A stretch of 64,000 bases of DNA, taken from NCBI RefSeq assembly GCF_965224175.1, contig NZ_OZ245041.1, forward strand, positions 434,001 through 498,000. Direction: 5' to 3'. The notes under the pieces are model-generated. The model saw only the letters and a list, made by a program, of their open reading frames with translations. It made no database searches and was not told the DNA's origin. The DNA comes from Kordia sp965224175 (lineage in GTDB: Bacteria > Bacteroidota > Bacteroidia > Flavobacteriales > Flavobacteriaceae). A program made the position numbers and the translations under genes. Positions within the stretch are counted from its first letter, which is position 1. Every line of letters begins with the position of its first letter. Shown here piece after piece: positions 33,960 to 43,100 of this stretch.

Positions 33960-34019
33960 ATGTGTGCCAAATTTTGACAAATATAGCTATATTTGACACT
34001 TAATAAAGGCTATTTCAAT

Positions 34020-34652
34020 ATGAATTTGGATCTGGTAACTATTGGTGTAATTGTGGCAAACGTTTTAGTATCTCTCAAAGGGTTTGAAGATTACGCATTT
34101 CGAAGTAAATATATCTTCAATATTGGCGCTATTCACAGAGGTGAGCATTTGCGTATGATTACTTCTGGTTTTTTACATGCAGATATGCAGCATTTGGCCT
34201 TTAATATGATTACCTTATTTTTCTTTGCGCCTATTGTTATTGCTTACCTAGGGCCAACGAACTTTCTATTAATTTACCTAGGAAGTTTATTATTGGGAAG
34301 TTTACTGTCCTTTTTCTTTCATAAAGAAGAATATCATTACAGCGCGCTAGGAGCTAGTGGAGCAGTTTCTGGAATATTGTTCTCTGCAATACTATTACAG
34401 CCTAATATGATGATTAACTTTATAATTCCTGGGTATTTATTTGCTATTGGATATTTATTGTTCTCTATCTATGGAATGAAAAAGCGAACAGGGAACATAG
34501 GACACGATGCTCATTTTGGAGGCGCTGTAGCAGGTTTTATAATTACATTGGCATTGCGTAAAGAAATACTATTTCAAGACACTTGGATTGTAGTTGCAAT
34601 GGCAGTTCCTATTATTATATTATTTGTAATGATAAAAATGGGGAAGATTTAA
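34020..34652 (+). CDS. Rhomboid-family intramembrane serine protease
   Basis: A 210-residue six-helix protease. The catalytic Ser113 is in GASGAVSGI, the base is His165 in HDAHFGGAVAGF, and the HADMQHLAFNM motif of helix 2 supplies the oxyanion Asn. The ATG at 34020 follows the conserved length; a TTG at 33993 is in frame but adds residues not typical of the family. Substrates are unknown. A terminator lies 60 bp downstream. Confidence 0.92.
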   Translation: MNLDLVTIGVIVANVLVSLKGFEDYAFRSKYIFNIGAIHRGEHLRMITSGFLHADMQHLAFNMITLFFFAPIVIAYLGPTNFLLIYLGSLLLGSLLSFFFHKEEYHYSALGASGAVSGILFSAILLQPNMMINFIIPGYLFAIGYLLFSIYGMKKRTGNIGHDAHFGGAVAGFIITLALRKEILFQDTWIVVAMAVPIIILFVMIKMGKI

Positions 34653-34710
34653 GAATATTTTTTTTTGAACACAGGATATGTGTTTTAAATAGAAGATAAA
34701 AAGTGATAAA

Positions 34711-34740
34711 AAAAACCGATCTAATTTTAGATCGGTTTTT
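34711..34740. terminator. Bidirectional terminator after the rhomboid gene
   Basis: AAAAACCGATCTA and TAGATCGGTTTTT form a 13-bp stem around a 4-nt loop. It ends the rhomboid transcript and could also serve the minus strand. Confidence 0.85.
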
Positions 34741-34877
34741 TTGTTTTGTGGGGAGATCACAGAATTAAATATCCTACTCACTACTTCCTGAAAATGAAAA
34801 GTGGTGCTGCAGTAGCAGCTACGCATTTTTACTTTTTTAAACTTATTTGAAACAAGTTGTCAAAACGTTTTAAAAAG

Positions 34878-34908
34878 CAAAAAGTCCACACTTTCGTGTA
34901 GACTTTTC
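34878..34908 (-). terminator. Terminator downstream of tRNA-Tyr
   Basis: On the minus strand AAAAGTC, then ACAC, pair with GTGT and GACTTTT around GAAA, with one mismatch, followed by TTTGC. It starts about 10 bp past the tRNA 3' end. Confidence 0.65.
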
Positions 34909-34917
34909 GAGTTAAAG

Positions 34918-34999
<82 letters not shown>

Positions 35000-35025
35000 A
35001 ACGATATTTGTTATAAAATCGGTTG

Positions 35026-35055
35026 CAAATATACTATTGTTTTTGAACCATGCAA
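35026..35055 (-). promoter_or_regulatory. Promoter of tRNA-Tyr
   Basis: On the minus strand TTG, a 19-bp spacer and TATATTTG match the flavobacterial consensus exactly, 26 bp before the tRNA 5' end. Confidence 0.7.
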
Positions 35056-35204
35056 ATAAAAAATATACGTTTTTTTCGATAAAAAACTAACTTATTGAAA
35101 ATCAGTTTTTGAAATGTTGAATTATAAATGTCAAATTTTAAATTTGGCGCTGAGAATTGAGAAATTTCAAATTAAATTCTTCACAAATTCACAAATTGAA
35201 GAAA

Positions 35205-36362
35205 CTACTTCCCGAGTAACTCTTTAATTTTTTCTTCAAGTTTTGCACCGCGTAAGTTTTTCGCAACAATAGTTCCTTCTTCATCTATTATAAAAGTAGC
35301 AGGAATAGAACGTATATTATATGTACGAGCAATGGCATCTCTAAAACCATCTAAATTTGAAACTTGATGCCAAGGCAATCCATCTTGTTCAATAGCGCGT
35401 AACCAATCTTGTTTTGCATTTTTTTGATTTGGGCGTCCATCTAAAGAAACACCAATGATTTCCAATCCGTCTTTATGGTACTTTTCATAAATTTTCACCA
35501 CATTTGGATTCTCTTTACGACAAGGGCCACACCAAGCTGCCCAGAAATCAACAACCGTTACTTTTCCTTTAATATCATTCAAAGAAATTTTATTTCCTTC
35601 TGGATCAGGAGCAGAAAAGTTCTCTGCTTTTGTTCCTACAGAAGCTCTGATCATTTCTGTTATTTTGATAAATAAATCTTCTGCAACTCTAGTTTTTTTC
35701 ATGTCAGCAGGCAACATATCATAAAAAACTTTTGCTTTTGGAGCTGTTGTCAGTTTACTTCTTAGCAAACGGCTTACCAACATGATAGATACATACGATT
35801 TTGGATGTGCTATCACATAATCTTCTTGAAATTGAATTCCTTGTTTTTCTAAGTTTGAAATTTCTTTTCGTATGCTATTATATGAAACAGAATCTCTTTC
35901 TTTTACCGCATTACCATAACGATCTCTTGCATCTTGAATTGTTGTTGCTAATACTTTTGATTCTTCAATAAAGGCTAAATATTCTTGATTGTGTTTTCCT
36001 CCAGAAACTTTCGATTTCGATAAACTATCTCTGTAAGCTTCAATTTTTACTTCAGCATTTTCTATCAACAAACTAATATTTCCTTGTGCGCCATTCACAT
36101 AAATAAGACCTAATTCAGGAAATTCAGCTTTCCCTGTAAAAACAAAACGACCATTTTGAACAATAGCAGTATCTTTTGGCTTAGGAACACCTTTTTCATT
36201 AGTCACTTTTAAAAATGCACGAACACCATCAGGAATTCCATCAATAGTAGTTTCTATGGTATAACCATTAGCAGAACTTTGTGAATCTCCATTACAAGAA
36301 GTAAAAAGGAAAATACAGGAAAGACATGCGATTAAAAATACTTTCTTCACGTTTGAATACAT
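35205..36362 (-). CDS. TlpA-like thioredoxin-fold lipoprotein with DUF4369 domain
   Basis: A 385-residue envelope lipoprotein: hydrophobic signal ending in lipobox FTSC with Cys23 as lipidated residue. Residues about 33-125 form a beta-rich DUF4369 domain, about 125-235 is helical, and 240-385 is a TlpA/ResA thioredoxin domain with the active pair WCGPC (Cys278, Cys281) and the cis-Pro in RSIPATFIID. It probably reduces periplasmic or outer-membrane-facing disulfides, for example for cytochrome maturation or secreted proteins. The gene stands alone, 68 bp downstream of a beta-barrel gene on the same strand. Confidence 0.88.
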   Translation of the reverse strand: MYSNVKKVFLIACLSCIFLFTSCNGDSQSSANGYTIETTIDGIPDGVRAFLKVTNEKGVPKPKDTAIVQNGRFVFTGKAEFPELGLIYVNGAQGNISLLIENAEVKIEAYRDSLSKSKVSGGKHNQEYLAFIEESKVLATTIQDARDRYGNAVKERDSVSYNSIRKEISNLEKQGIQFQEDYVIAHPKSYVSIMLVSRLLRSKLTTAPKAKVFYDMLPADMKKTRVAEDLFIKITEMIRASVGTKAENFSAPDPEGNKISLNDIKGKVTVVDFWAAWCGPCRKENPNVVKIYEKYHKDGLEIIGVSLDGRPNQKNAKQDWLRAIEQDGLPWHQVSNLDGFRDAIARTYNIRSIPATFIIDEEGTIVAKNLRGAKLEEKIKELLGK

Positions 36363-36430
36363 TTTTATTTGATAATTTAAATAGTTAAACGCGCAAATTT
36401 AACCAAACGTGAAGAATTACCCTAGTAAAA

Positions 36431-36904
36431 TTAGAATTGATAACGCACGCCAAGCGCTAAATCCATACTTAAATCGTCATTGAAACCATTGTCAAAGCCT
36501 ATTTCAGGGCGAACATCAAGTGAAAGTTGCAGCGGAAAATCAAAACTATATTCTATACCAACATCACCAGCAAAAAAGGCATATACTCCATCGTTGGTAC
36601 GACCTCTATTACTATTCCAGCTTCCAACTCCGCCACCAGCACCAGCATACCAATTAAATCCGCCGTCAATATTCCAAACCCATTGGTACAATCCTGTAAT
36701 TTTATACGCATCGTACTCGTCGTTATCTTTCCATCCCAAATCTAATTCCAATCTATTATTATCCCATAATGCTCTTTGATATGAGATTTCTGTACCAAAA
36801 CCATTATTTCCTCCAATTCGTAATCCGATGGCATTATCTGAAATCTGTTGCGCAGATGCCATATATCCAAAAAATAAAATGCTTAAAATTACTAGCTTTT
36901 TCAT
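36431..36904 (-). CDS. Small outer-membrane beta-barrel protein
   Basis: A 157-residue protein with a signal peptide (LVILSILFFGYMASAQQ) and a mature part of alternating polar and apolar residues rich in Gly, Asn, Tyr and Trp (GLRIGGNNGFGTEISYQ, WYAGAGGGVGSW, LGVRYQF), typical of a short eight-stranded barrel, ending in an aromatic C-terminal Phe. The ATG at 36904 is chosen for the signal peptide; the frame is open up to 36952. Function unknown. Probably co-transcribed with the downstream TlpA-like gene. Confidence 0.75.
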   Translation of the reverse strand: MKKLVILSILFFGYMASAQQISDNAIGLRIGGNNGFGTEISYQRALWDNNRLELDLGWKDNDEYDAYKITGLYQWVWNIDGGFNWYAGAGGGVGSWNSNRGRTNDGVYAFFAGDVGIEYSFDFPLQLSLDVRPEIGFDNGFNDDLSMDLALGVRYQF

Positions 36905-37096
36905 GTCTTTAAAGTTTAAGTTTTTAATAATATTAGCAGAGTTATCCAACAATTATGCCAGTTGTAGCACTGAGATGCTTCTAATTAATTTCACATGTTA
37001 ATATCTTATTGTGATACGATACTTGTTTCTTATTTATAACTAAAAAATTAAGTTTATATTGCTGAAAAAATTATACAAAAGAGTAATAGCGTTGGT

Positions 37097-40015
37097 ATGA
37101 AGACGAAATTGGAACAGTTGAAAAAATCTTTTTCAGGGACAATCTTTTATGATGATTTGCATAGAATTTTATATGCTACAGATGCTTCTGTTTATCGTAA
37201 ACTTCCGTTGGCTGTTGCATACCCAAAAAATATAGAAGATTTAAAAGCGTTAATACATTTTGCTACTACACATAAAACTTCACTAATACCAAGAACAGCA
37301 GGAACTTCCTTAGCAGGACAGTGTGTTGGAGAGGGAATTGTGGTTGATGTGTCTAAATATTTTACAGAAATCCTTTCGGTAGATAAAGAAGCAAAAACTG
37401 TTACTGTGCAACCAGGTGTTGTTCGTGATGAATTAAACACTTATTTGAAAGCATCAAACTTATTCTTCGGACCAAATACATCAACGTCTAATCGTTGCAT
37501 GATTGGCGGAATGGTAGGGAATAACTCTTCAGGAACAACTTCAATTCAATATGGCGTAACGCGCGACAAAGTATTGTCTATGGAAGTATTACTTTCCGAT
37601 GGAAGTGAAGTGACTTTTGGAGAAATAACTACTTCAGCATTTCATCAAAAAAGAAATCTAAATACACTTGAAGGGAACATTTATCAAAAAGTGTATGAGA
37701 TGCTTTCAGACAAAAATAACCAAGCGAGAATACATATTGAATTTCCCAAAGCAGAAATACACAGACGTAATACAGGATATGCTATTGATGAATTGTTAAG
37801 AGCGAAACCATTTTCTTCAACTGGAGAAACTTTCAATATGTGCAAATTGCTTTCTGGAAGTGAAGGAACGTTGGCTTTTACGACTAAAATTACCTTACAA
37901 CTAGACGAACTTCCGCCAACCGAAAGTTGTGTGGTTGCAGCTCATTATCATAGTATTGAAGATTGTTTGCAATCTGTTTCACGCACAATGCAGCATAACT
38001 TGTATACGTGTGAGATGATGGACAAGATCATCTTAGATTGCACAAAGTCAAATCTGGCGCAAGCCAAAAACAGATTTTTCGTTAAAGGCGATCCGCAAGC
38101 AATTTTATTACTAGAATTACGCTCTGATACAGCCGAAGATTTAGCAAATCAAACCAATAACCTAATTGTATCTTTAGAAAACGAAGCAAAAAGCTATCAT
38201 TTTCCAGTATTAAAAGGTGATGAAATAGGGAAAGCTATGGAATTGCGAAAAGCAGGTTTAGGCTTACTAGGAAATATCATTGGAGACAAAAAAGCAGTGG
38301 CTTGTATTGAAGATACGGCGGTTGCATTGGAAGATTTATCAAAATACATTACAGAATTCTCTCAGTTGATGGAAAATTACCAACAACAAGCTGTTTATTA
38401 TGCACATGCAGGCGCTGGAGAATTGCATTTACGCCCAATTTTAAACTTAAAAAAGAAAGAAGATGTAGTGTTATTTCGAAAAATAACACGTGATGTCGCT
38501 AAATTGGTTAAGAAATACAAAGGTTCATTTAGTGGCGAGCATGGTGATGGAATTGTACGAGCGGAATTCATTCCGATTATGATAGGAGAGAAGAACTACG
38601 AATTATTAAAAGAAGTAAAAGCTGTTTTTGATCCAAATAATATCTTCAATCCAGGAAAAATAGTTGACGCAGCCAAGATGGATACCTCTTTACGCTATGA
38701 AATTGATCGTAAAGAACCTGAAATAGAAACGTTATTTGATTTTTCAGACAGTCAAGGAATTTTACGAGCTGCGGAAAAATGTAATGGTTCGGGAGATTGT
38801 AGAAAACCAGCTTCTTTCTCAGGAACAATGTGTCCAAGTTACAGAGCTACCACCAATGAAAAAGATACTACGAGAGCACGCGCAAATGCGTTACGTGAGT
38901 TCTTGACAGTATCTGATAAAGAAAATAAATTTGATCACGCAGAATTAAAGGAGGTTTTTGATTTGTGTCTAAGCTGTAAAGCTTGCGCGAGCGAATGTCC
39001 GAGTAATGTAGATGTTGCTGCTTTAAAAGCTGAATTTCTACATCAATATTACAAATCAAATCCGCCAACATCAAGAGATAAAGCGTTTGCATTTTCGACA
39101 AAATCGAACCGATTGGCAAGTAAATTTTCAGGACTTTCTAATTTTGTAAAAAGAAATAGTTTTACGTCTAAAATAATAAAAAATAAGTTAGGAGTTGCAC
39201 AAGAACGCACATTACCTTTGAATTCAAGTAAAACTTTAAATAAAATTATTCAAAAATCAATAAAACAACTAAATAAAAATATTTTTAAAACTAAAAAGGT
39301 ATATGTTTTTAGTGACGAATTTACCAATTATTTGGAATCTGAAATCGGACACGATGCTTTGATAGTTTTGTCAAAATTAGGTTATGAAATCAAATACATT
39401 TCGCATGCAGAAAGCGGACGAACATTTATTTCTAAAGGTTTCTTAACGGAAGCAAAAAAAGTAGCTAATGAGAACGTAAATATCTTCAAAGATCTGCTGA
39501 ATGAAAATACTGTTTTAGTAGGAATAGAACCTTCTGCGATCTTAACATTTCGCGATGAATATACTCGTTTAGCAAACGACAAAGAAGCTGCAAAAAAGAT
39601 TGCAAAATATGTATTTCTATTAGAAGAATTCTTAGCAGCAGAGATACAAGCTGGTGAAATCACTTCGGAAGCATTTACCGAAGACGCAAAAGCGATCAAA
39701 ATTCATGTGCATTGCTACCAAAAATCGTTGTCAAATCAGAAATGTACGTATGATGTTTTAAATCTTCCAAAAAACTACAAACCAACAATTATTGCTTCTG
39801 GTTGCTGCGGAATGGCAGGTTCTTTTGGTTATGAGAAAGAGCATTACGAAGTAAGTATGAATATTGGTGAACAATCTTTGTTTCCTGCAGTAAGAGCAGC
39901 AGAAATCAATACTACAATTGCGGCAAATGGTACGAGCTGTCGTCATCAAATCAAAGATGGAACACAAAAAGAAGCCTTACATCCAATTACTATTTTAAGA
40001 CGTGCGTTGTTGTAA
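37097..40015 (+). CDS. FAD-linked and Fe-S 2-hydroxyacid dehydrogenase (YdiJ/D-lactate dehydrogenase-like fusion)
   Basis: A 972-residue fusion of a GlcD-type flavin dehydrogenase and a GlpC-type Fe-S subunit. An FAD-binding-4 domain spans about 30-240 (LIPRTAGTSLAGQCVGEGIVVD; GGMVGNNSSGTTSIQYG), the FAD-oxidase C domain about 270-530 (AHAGAGELHLRPILNL; SGEHGDGIVRAEF), then a ferredoxin domain with CNGSGDCRK and CLSCKACASECP (about 555-640), and a C-terminal CCG domain (SGCCGMAGSFGYEKEHYE, about 895). It probably oxidises D-2-hydroxyacids such as D-lactate or D-2-hydroxyglutarate at the membrane and passes electrons to quinone; the exact substrate is open. A decayed copy of its last 56 codons lies at 40860. 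Confidence 0.88.
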   Translation: MKTKLEQLKKSFSGTIFYDDLHRILYATDASVYRKLPLAVAYPKNIEDLKALIHFATTHKTSLIPRTAGTSLAGQCVGEGIVVDVSKYFTEILSVDKEAKTVTVQPGVVRDELNTYLKASNLFFGPNTSTSNRCMIGGMVGNNSSGTTSIQYGVTRDKVLSMEVLLSDGSEVTFGEITTSAFHQKRNLNTLEGNIYQKVYEMLSDKNNQARIHIEFPKAEIHRRNTGYAIDELLRAKPFSSTGETFNMCKLLSGSEGTLAFTTKITLQLDELPPTESCVVAAHYHSIEDCLQSVSRTMQHNLYTCEMMDKIILDCTKSNLAQAKNRFFVKGDPQAILLLELRSDTAEDLANQTNNLIVSLENEAKSYHFPVLKGDEIGKAMELRKAGLGLLGNIIGDKKAVACIEDTAVALEDLSKYITEFSQLMENYQQQAVYYAHAGAGELHLRPILNLKKKEDVVLFRKITRDVAKLVKKYKGSFSGEHGDGIVRAEFIPIMIGEKNYELLKEVKAVFDPNNIFNPGKIVDAAKMDTSLRYEIDRKEPEIETLFDFSDSQGILRAAEKCNGSGDCRKPASFSGTMCPSYRATTNEKDTTRARANALREFLTVSDKENKFDHAELKEVFDLCLSCKACASECPSNVDVAALKAEFLHQYYKSNPPTSRDKAFAFSTKSNRLASKFSGLSNFVKRNSFTSKIIKNKLGVAQERTLPLNSSKTLNKIIQKSIKQLNKNIFKTKKVYVFSDEFTNYLESEIGHDALIVLSKLGYEIKYISHAESGRTFISKGFLTEAKKVANENVNIFKDLLNENTVLVGIEPSAILTFRDEYTRLANDKEAAKKIAKYVFLLEEFLAAEIQAGEITSEAFTEDAKAIKIHVHCYQKSLSNQKCTYDVLNLPKNYKPTIIASGCCGMAGSFGYEKEHYEVSMNIGEQSLFPAVRAAEINTTIAANGTSCRHQIKDGTQKEALHPITILRRALL

Positions 40016-40019
40016 TATT

Positions 40020-40730
40020 TTAATTCTGAATAGAATCAATTTGTTTCATTAATTTTTTTGCACGATCTCTGGCTCTAGTATAAATCTCTTTCATACGTTG
40101 TTCTCTTAAAATAGCCATGTTGTTGTAATTTTTGCCTTCCATAGAAGTCATAACTTTTATAAAGTTTTTACGATTTTCTACACTGTCTAATATGGATTTG
40201 GTAACATCAATATATGCCAATTCATAATGATTTTGATATATCCAGAAGTCTTGATCTTTTTGAGCAGATTTTTCTTCCCACTTATTTAACTCTTTCAAGT
40301 AATTATTAAAAACAACATAATATGAGTTGAATTTTTCAAATAAAAATTCCTTTTCAGGTAAAGTTACAATACCAGATTCTATTATTTTTTTGTACGCGCC
40401 ATCATTTATATAAATGTTATTGGTGCCTGAAGTAACAATGGCTTGTAGGCCACTAGTCGAAAATTTAGCAATACTATCTTGATTGAATAAGCTTTTCTTG
40501 TAATCTAACTTTAAATCAATTCGTTCAATTGCATAATGAAAATAGGTAGTATCAATTGTCAAATCTTTTTTTACTTTGTCAATGTATAAATTAGCCTTTG
40601 TTAGCGCTATGCGGTTCTCATTCCAATTATTGATATTCATGGCGATGAGAATACCGGCAATGATCAACACAAGTTCTCCTAATGAAACCAATATATATTG
40701 CTTAAAGCCTTTCTTTTTTGAACTTTTCAT
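40020..40730 (-). CDS. DUF6090 family membrane-anchored protein
   Basis: A 236-residue protein starting at the ATG at 40730 (the frame is open 105 bp further up). The N-terminal helix YILVSLGELVLIIAGILIAMNINNWNENR (about 10-38) is the hallmark of DUF6090, a family abundant in flavobacteria with no known function; the rest is helical and charged and should face the periplasm. It is convergent with the FAD/Fe-S dehydrogenase gene (4 bp between stops). Upstream of it lies a broken copy of the dehydrogenase 3' end, so this gene sits between an original and a duplicate fragment. Confidence 0.78.
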   Translation of the reverse strand: MKSSKKKGFKQYILVSLGELVLIIAGILIAMNINNWNENRIALTKANLYIDKVKKDLTIDTTYFHYAIERIDLKLDYKKSLFNQDSIAKFSTSGLQAIVTSGTNNIYINDGAYKKIIESGIVTLPEKEFLFEKFNSYYVVFNNYLKELNKWEEKSAQKDQDFWIYQNHYELAYIDVTKSILDSVENRKNFIKVMTSMEGKNYNNMAILREQRMKEIYTRARDRAKKLMKQIDSIQN

Positions 40731-40859
40731 GGGGATGTAGAGTAAATTACACGCAGTTTTAATTATGCAACTATTAATCAGATGCAAATTAATAATTATT
40801 TTCGGTTTAAAACAGACATCACATATTTCTGTCAAAATTCAGAAGAAGTTAAGTTGACT

Positions 40860-41030
40860 TATGAAGTAAGTATAAATATTTGCGAACAATCTTTGTTTCC
40901 TGCGGTAAGAGTAGCAAAAACCAATACTACACTTGCTGCAAATGGTACGAACTGTCGTCATCAAATCAAAGATGGAAAACAAAAATACGCCTTACATCCA
41001 ATAACTATTCTAAGAAAACCATTGATTTAG
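40860..41030 (+). pseudogene. Decayed copy of the 3' end of the FAD/Fe-S dehydrogenase gene
   Basis: Read from the Tyr codon at 40860 to the TAG at 41030, this gives 56 codons that align without gaps with the last 56 codons of the dehydrogenase (39845-40012), with 44 identical residues (shared EQSLFPAVR, CRHQIKDG, ALHPITIL). The CCG cysteines just upstream are absent and there is no plausible start, so it is a fragment and not a gene. Changes include Gly to Cys and Glu to Tyr, i.e. relaxed constraint. Confidence 0.85.
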
Positions 41031-41064
41031 ATTTGCTTTGTTTTTATGTAAAAAAAGGCAATAT

Positions 41065-41142
41065 TCTAACAATCTAACAATCTAACAATCTAACAATCTA
41101 ACAATCTAACAATCTAACAATCTAACAATCTAACAATCTAAC
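41065..41142. repeat. Octamer tandem repeat (TCTAACAA), nine perfect copies
   Basis: TCTAACAA repeats nine times with a partial tenth copy, then decays (CAATCCAAGAAATCTAAT). It ends 13 bp before the stop codon of the lipoprotein gene read from the other strand. The unit shares TCTAAC with the decamer repeat at 22.5 kb, and both sit at the 3' end of a minus-strand gene. Confidence 0.9.
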
Positions 41143-41155
41143 CAATCCAAGAAAT

Positions 41156-42001
41156 CTAATTAATCATATACGAAGTCAACTCTTCTACATTCGTAGCTGT
41201 ACTTGACGTAGGAATATTTAAATCTACATTCAATGTTTCTAAAAGTGCAATAGTTGTTGGATTTAAGCTAAAACTTATTTGAGAATCAGCTTTTAATAAA
41301 CCAATATTTGGTCCGTAGTGACTGCGAATGGTCATTACATCTTGCGGATCGAGAATAGAGAATGTCGTTGGATTTCCTAAAATATCAACAGAAGTACTCA
41401 CGCTTAATTCAAGTGTAAAATCGACTACTTCAACATCATTAAATGTTTCGTTATTTACAGTGAAACTAGGCAAACGTTCTACTTTTTCAGTACTCAAAGT
41501 ATAAGTAATCGTAATTGGAAAACCTTGCACATCTTGAGTAAACATATCAGATAAGCTAAAAAGAACTGTGTTATCAGGAACACTAGTGTTGTATAAAACA
41601 GCACCTTCAAAATTAATTCCATCTCCAATAAAATCAATCGGTAACTCAATGCTGCTATTTAATGTAAGCGCGCCGCTTCCTTGTTCGGTAAGCGTTCCGT
41701 TTGCCAGCAAATTACTCATGGTTCCGTTGGCAATATTATTTGTATTCACATCAAGCATAAATGAGTCTCCATTTATAGAAGCTACATAAAGAGAATCTGT
41801 AGCTGTCGTAGGATTTGTCATGTCACTGTTCATAGTCACATTGTAATTCCAGTAATTGTTTAAAGCTGCTGGGAAGTAATTTACAGGTAAAACAGGTGTT
41901 TCAAGCTGTTCTCCTTCGGTTGGAGTTGTATCGTCGTCATTTCCGCAAGAAGTGAATATTAACAACAAGCAAACTCCAAGTATGGTAACAATATTTTTCA
42001 T
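41156..42001 (-). CDS. Lipoprotein of unknown function
   Basis: A 281-residue lipoprotein: signal with lipobox FTSC (Cys19), then an acidic linker (GNDDDTTPTEGEQ) common in surface-exposed Bacteroidota lipoproteins. The mature part is rich in Thr, Asn and Leu with beta pattern (YWNYNVTMNSDMTNPTT). I recognise no family. The 3' end adjoins the octamer repeat. Confidence 0.65.
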   Translation of the reverse strand: MKNIVTILGVCLLLIFTSCGNDDDTTPTEGEQLETPVLPVNYFPAALNNYWNYNVTMNSDMTNPTTATDSLYVASINGDSFMLDVNTNNIANGTMSNLLANGTLTEQGSGALTLNSSIELPIDFIGDGINFEGAVLYNTSVPDNTVLFSLSDMFTQDVQGFPITITYTLSTEKVERLPSFTVNNETFNDVEVVDFTLELSVSTSVDILGNPTTFSILDPQDVMTIRSHYGPNIGLLKADSQISFSLNPTTIALLETLNVDLNIPTSSTATNVEELTSYMIN

Positions 42002-42079
42002 GAGATCGATTTTAAAAAGATAAATATAACACTCAAAATGTATTTGAGCATGTTATTTTGAAAAATATATAATGAAGAA

Positions 42080-42916
42080 TTATTTTTTCGGACTCTTTAC
42101 GATTGTGATGGCTGCTAATAAGTCTTTGTAGTCCATAGATTTAAGTTCTTCGTCTGCATAAAATGCTGTCAAGCGATCTTCATTATGACGATACAATTTC
42201 CATCTATTTTTATGATATTCTAAAGCGGTTAAATTTTCTACCCAATCTCCAGAATTTAAATAAATACAAGAACCTTTTCTCGTAGTTTTTTTCTCCATTT
42301 TTGGCTGATGAATATGTCCACAAATAACATAGCCGTAATCATTATCAATAGCTAAATCGGCAGCAACTTCCTCAAAATCATTGATATATTTGACTGCTTT
42401 TTTGACACTATTTTTAATTTTTTTAGAAAGTGAATACTTTTCACGTCCAAATTTTAATAGTATCCAATTTATAACACGATTCAGTCGTATTAATACATCA
42501 TAGCCCCAACCTCCAAGTTTTGCAATCCATTTGGCATTTTGAATAGAAGCATCAAATACATCGCCATGAAAAAACCAGGCTTTTTCACCATTGAGTTCTA
42601 AAACAAGTTTATCAACCAATGAAAAGTTACCCAATTTGGTGTCAGAGAAACGTCGTAAAGCTTCATCATGATTTCCTGTAATATAAATAACCTCAACACC
42701 TTTAGTTGAAAAGTCAATCAGCTTTTTAATGATTTGTAAGTGTGGTTTTGGAAAATAACGTTTTCTAAATTGCCAAATATCAATAATATCACCGTTTAAG
42801 ATAATTTTCTTCGGATCAATACTATTCAAATACGCTAATAATTCATTGGCATGACAACCGTATGTTCCGAGATGAACATCAGATATCACAACAAGATCTA
42901 TTTTTCGCTTTTTCAT
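42080..42916 (-). CDS. Metallophosphoesterase, LpxH-like (UDP-2,3-diacylglucosamine diphosphatase family)
   Basis: A 278-residue cytosolic calcineurin-like phosphoesterase. Metal motifs are present in order: DVHLG (about 13), GDIID (about 42), GNHDE (about 82), HGD (about 118) and GHIHQP (about 201). Similar proteins are annotated as UDP-2,3-diacylglucosamine diphosphatase, the fourth step of lipid A synthesis; in Bacteroidota several paralogues exist, so the substrate is not certain. Transcribed alone. Confidence 0.85.
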   Translation of the reverse strand: MKKRKIDLVVISDVHLGTYGCHANELLAYLNSIDPKKIILNGDIIDIWQFRKRYFPKPHLQIIKKLIDFSTKGVEVIYITGNHDEALRRFSDTKLGNFSLVDKLVLELNGEKAWFFHGDVFDASIQNAKWIAKLGGWGYDVLIRLNRVINWILLKFGREKYSLSKKIKNSVKKAVKYINDFEEVAADLAIDNDYGYVICGHIHQPKMEKKTTRKGSCIYLNSGDWVENLTALEYHKNRWKLYRHNEDRLTAFYADEELKSMDYKDLLAAITIVKSPKK

Positions 42917-43100
42917 GAATTACTTTTCAACACTGCAAATAAATAACAAGTTGTAGGAAAATATGAAAAACTACCGTTAAGCTTAGTTGTTTGAATGTTA
43001 ATAATTTATCAATTGAAACCACTAAATGTTAAGTTAATTTTAAGCATTTGTTGGGTTTTTAAATCTGTTAGTTTAAATTTACATTTGTTAAAAAAATACT

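Noticed and set aside
33980..34020. Longer TTG starts for the acyltransferase and rhomboid genes
   Set aside because: Good ATG codons at 33959 and 34020 match the usual family N-termini, and the longer forms would crowd the shared promoter gap.
40782..41030. A plus-strand gene of 82 codons
   Set aside because: Only the last 56 codons have meaning, and they match the tail of the dehydrogenase; the start part is unrelated, so it is a gene fragment.
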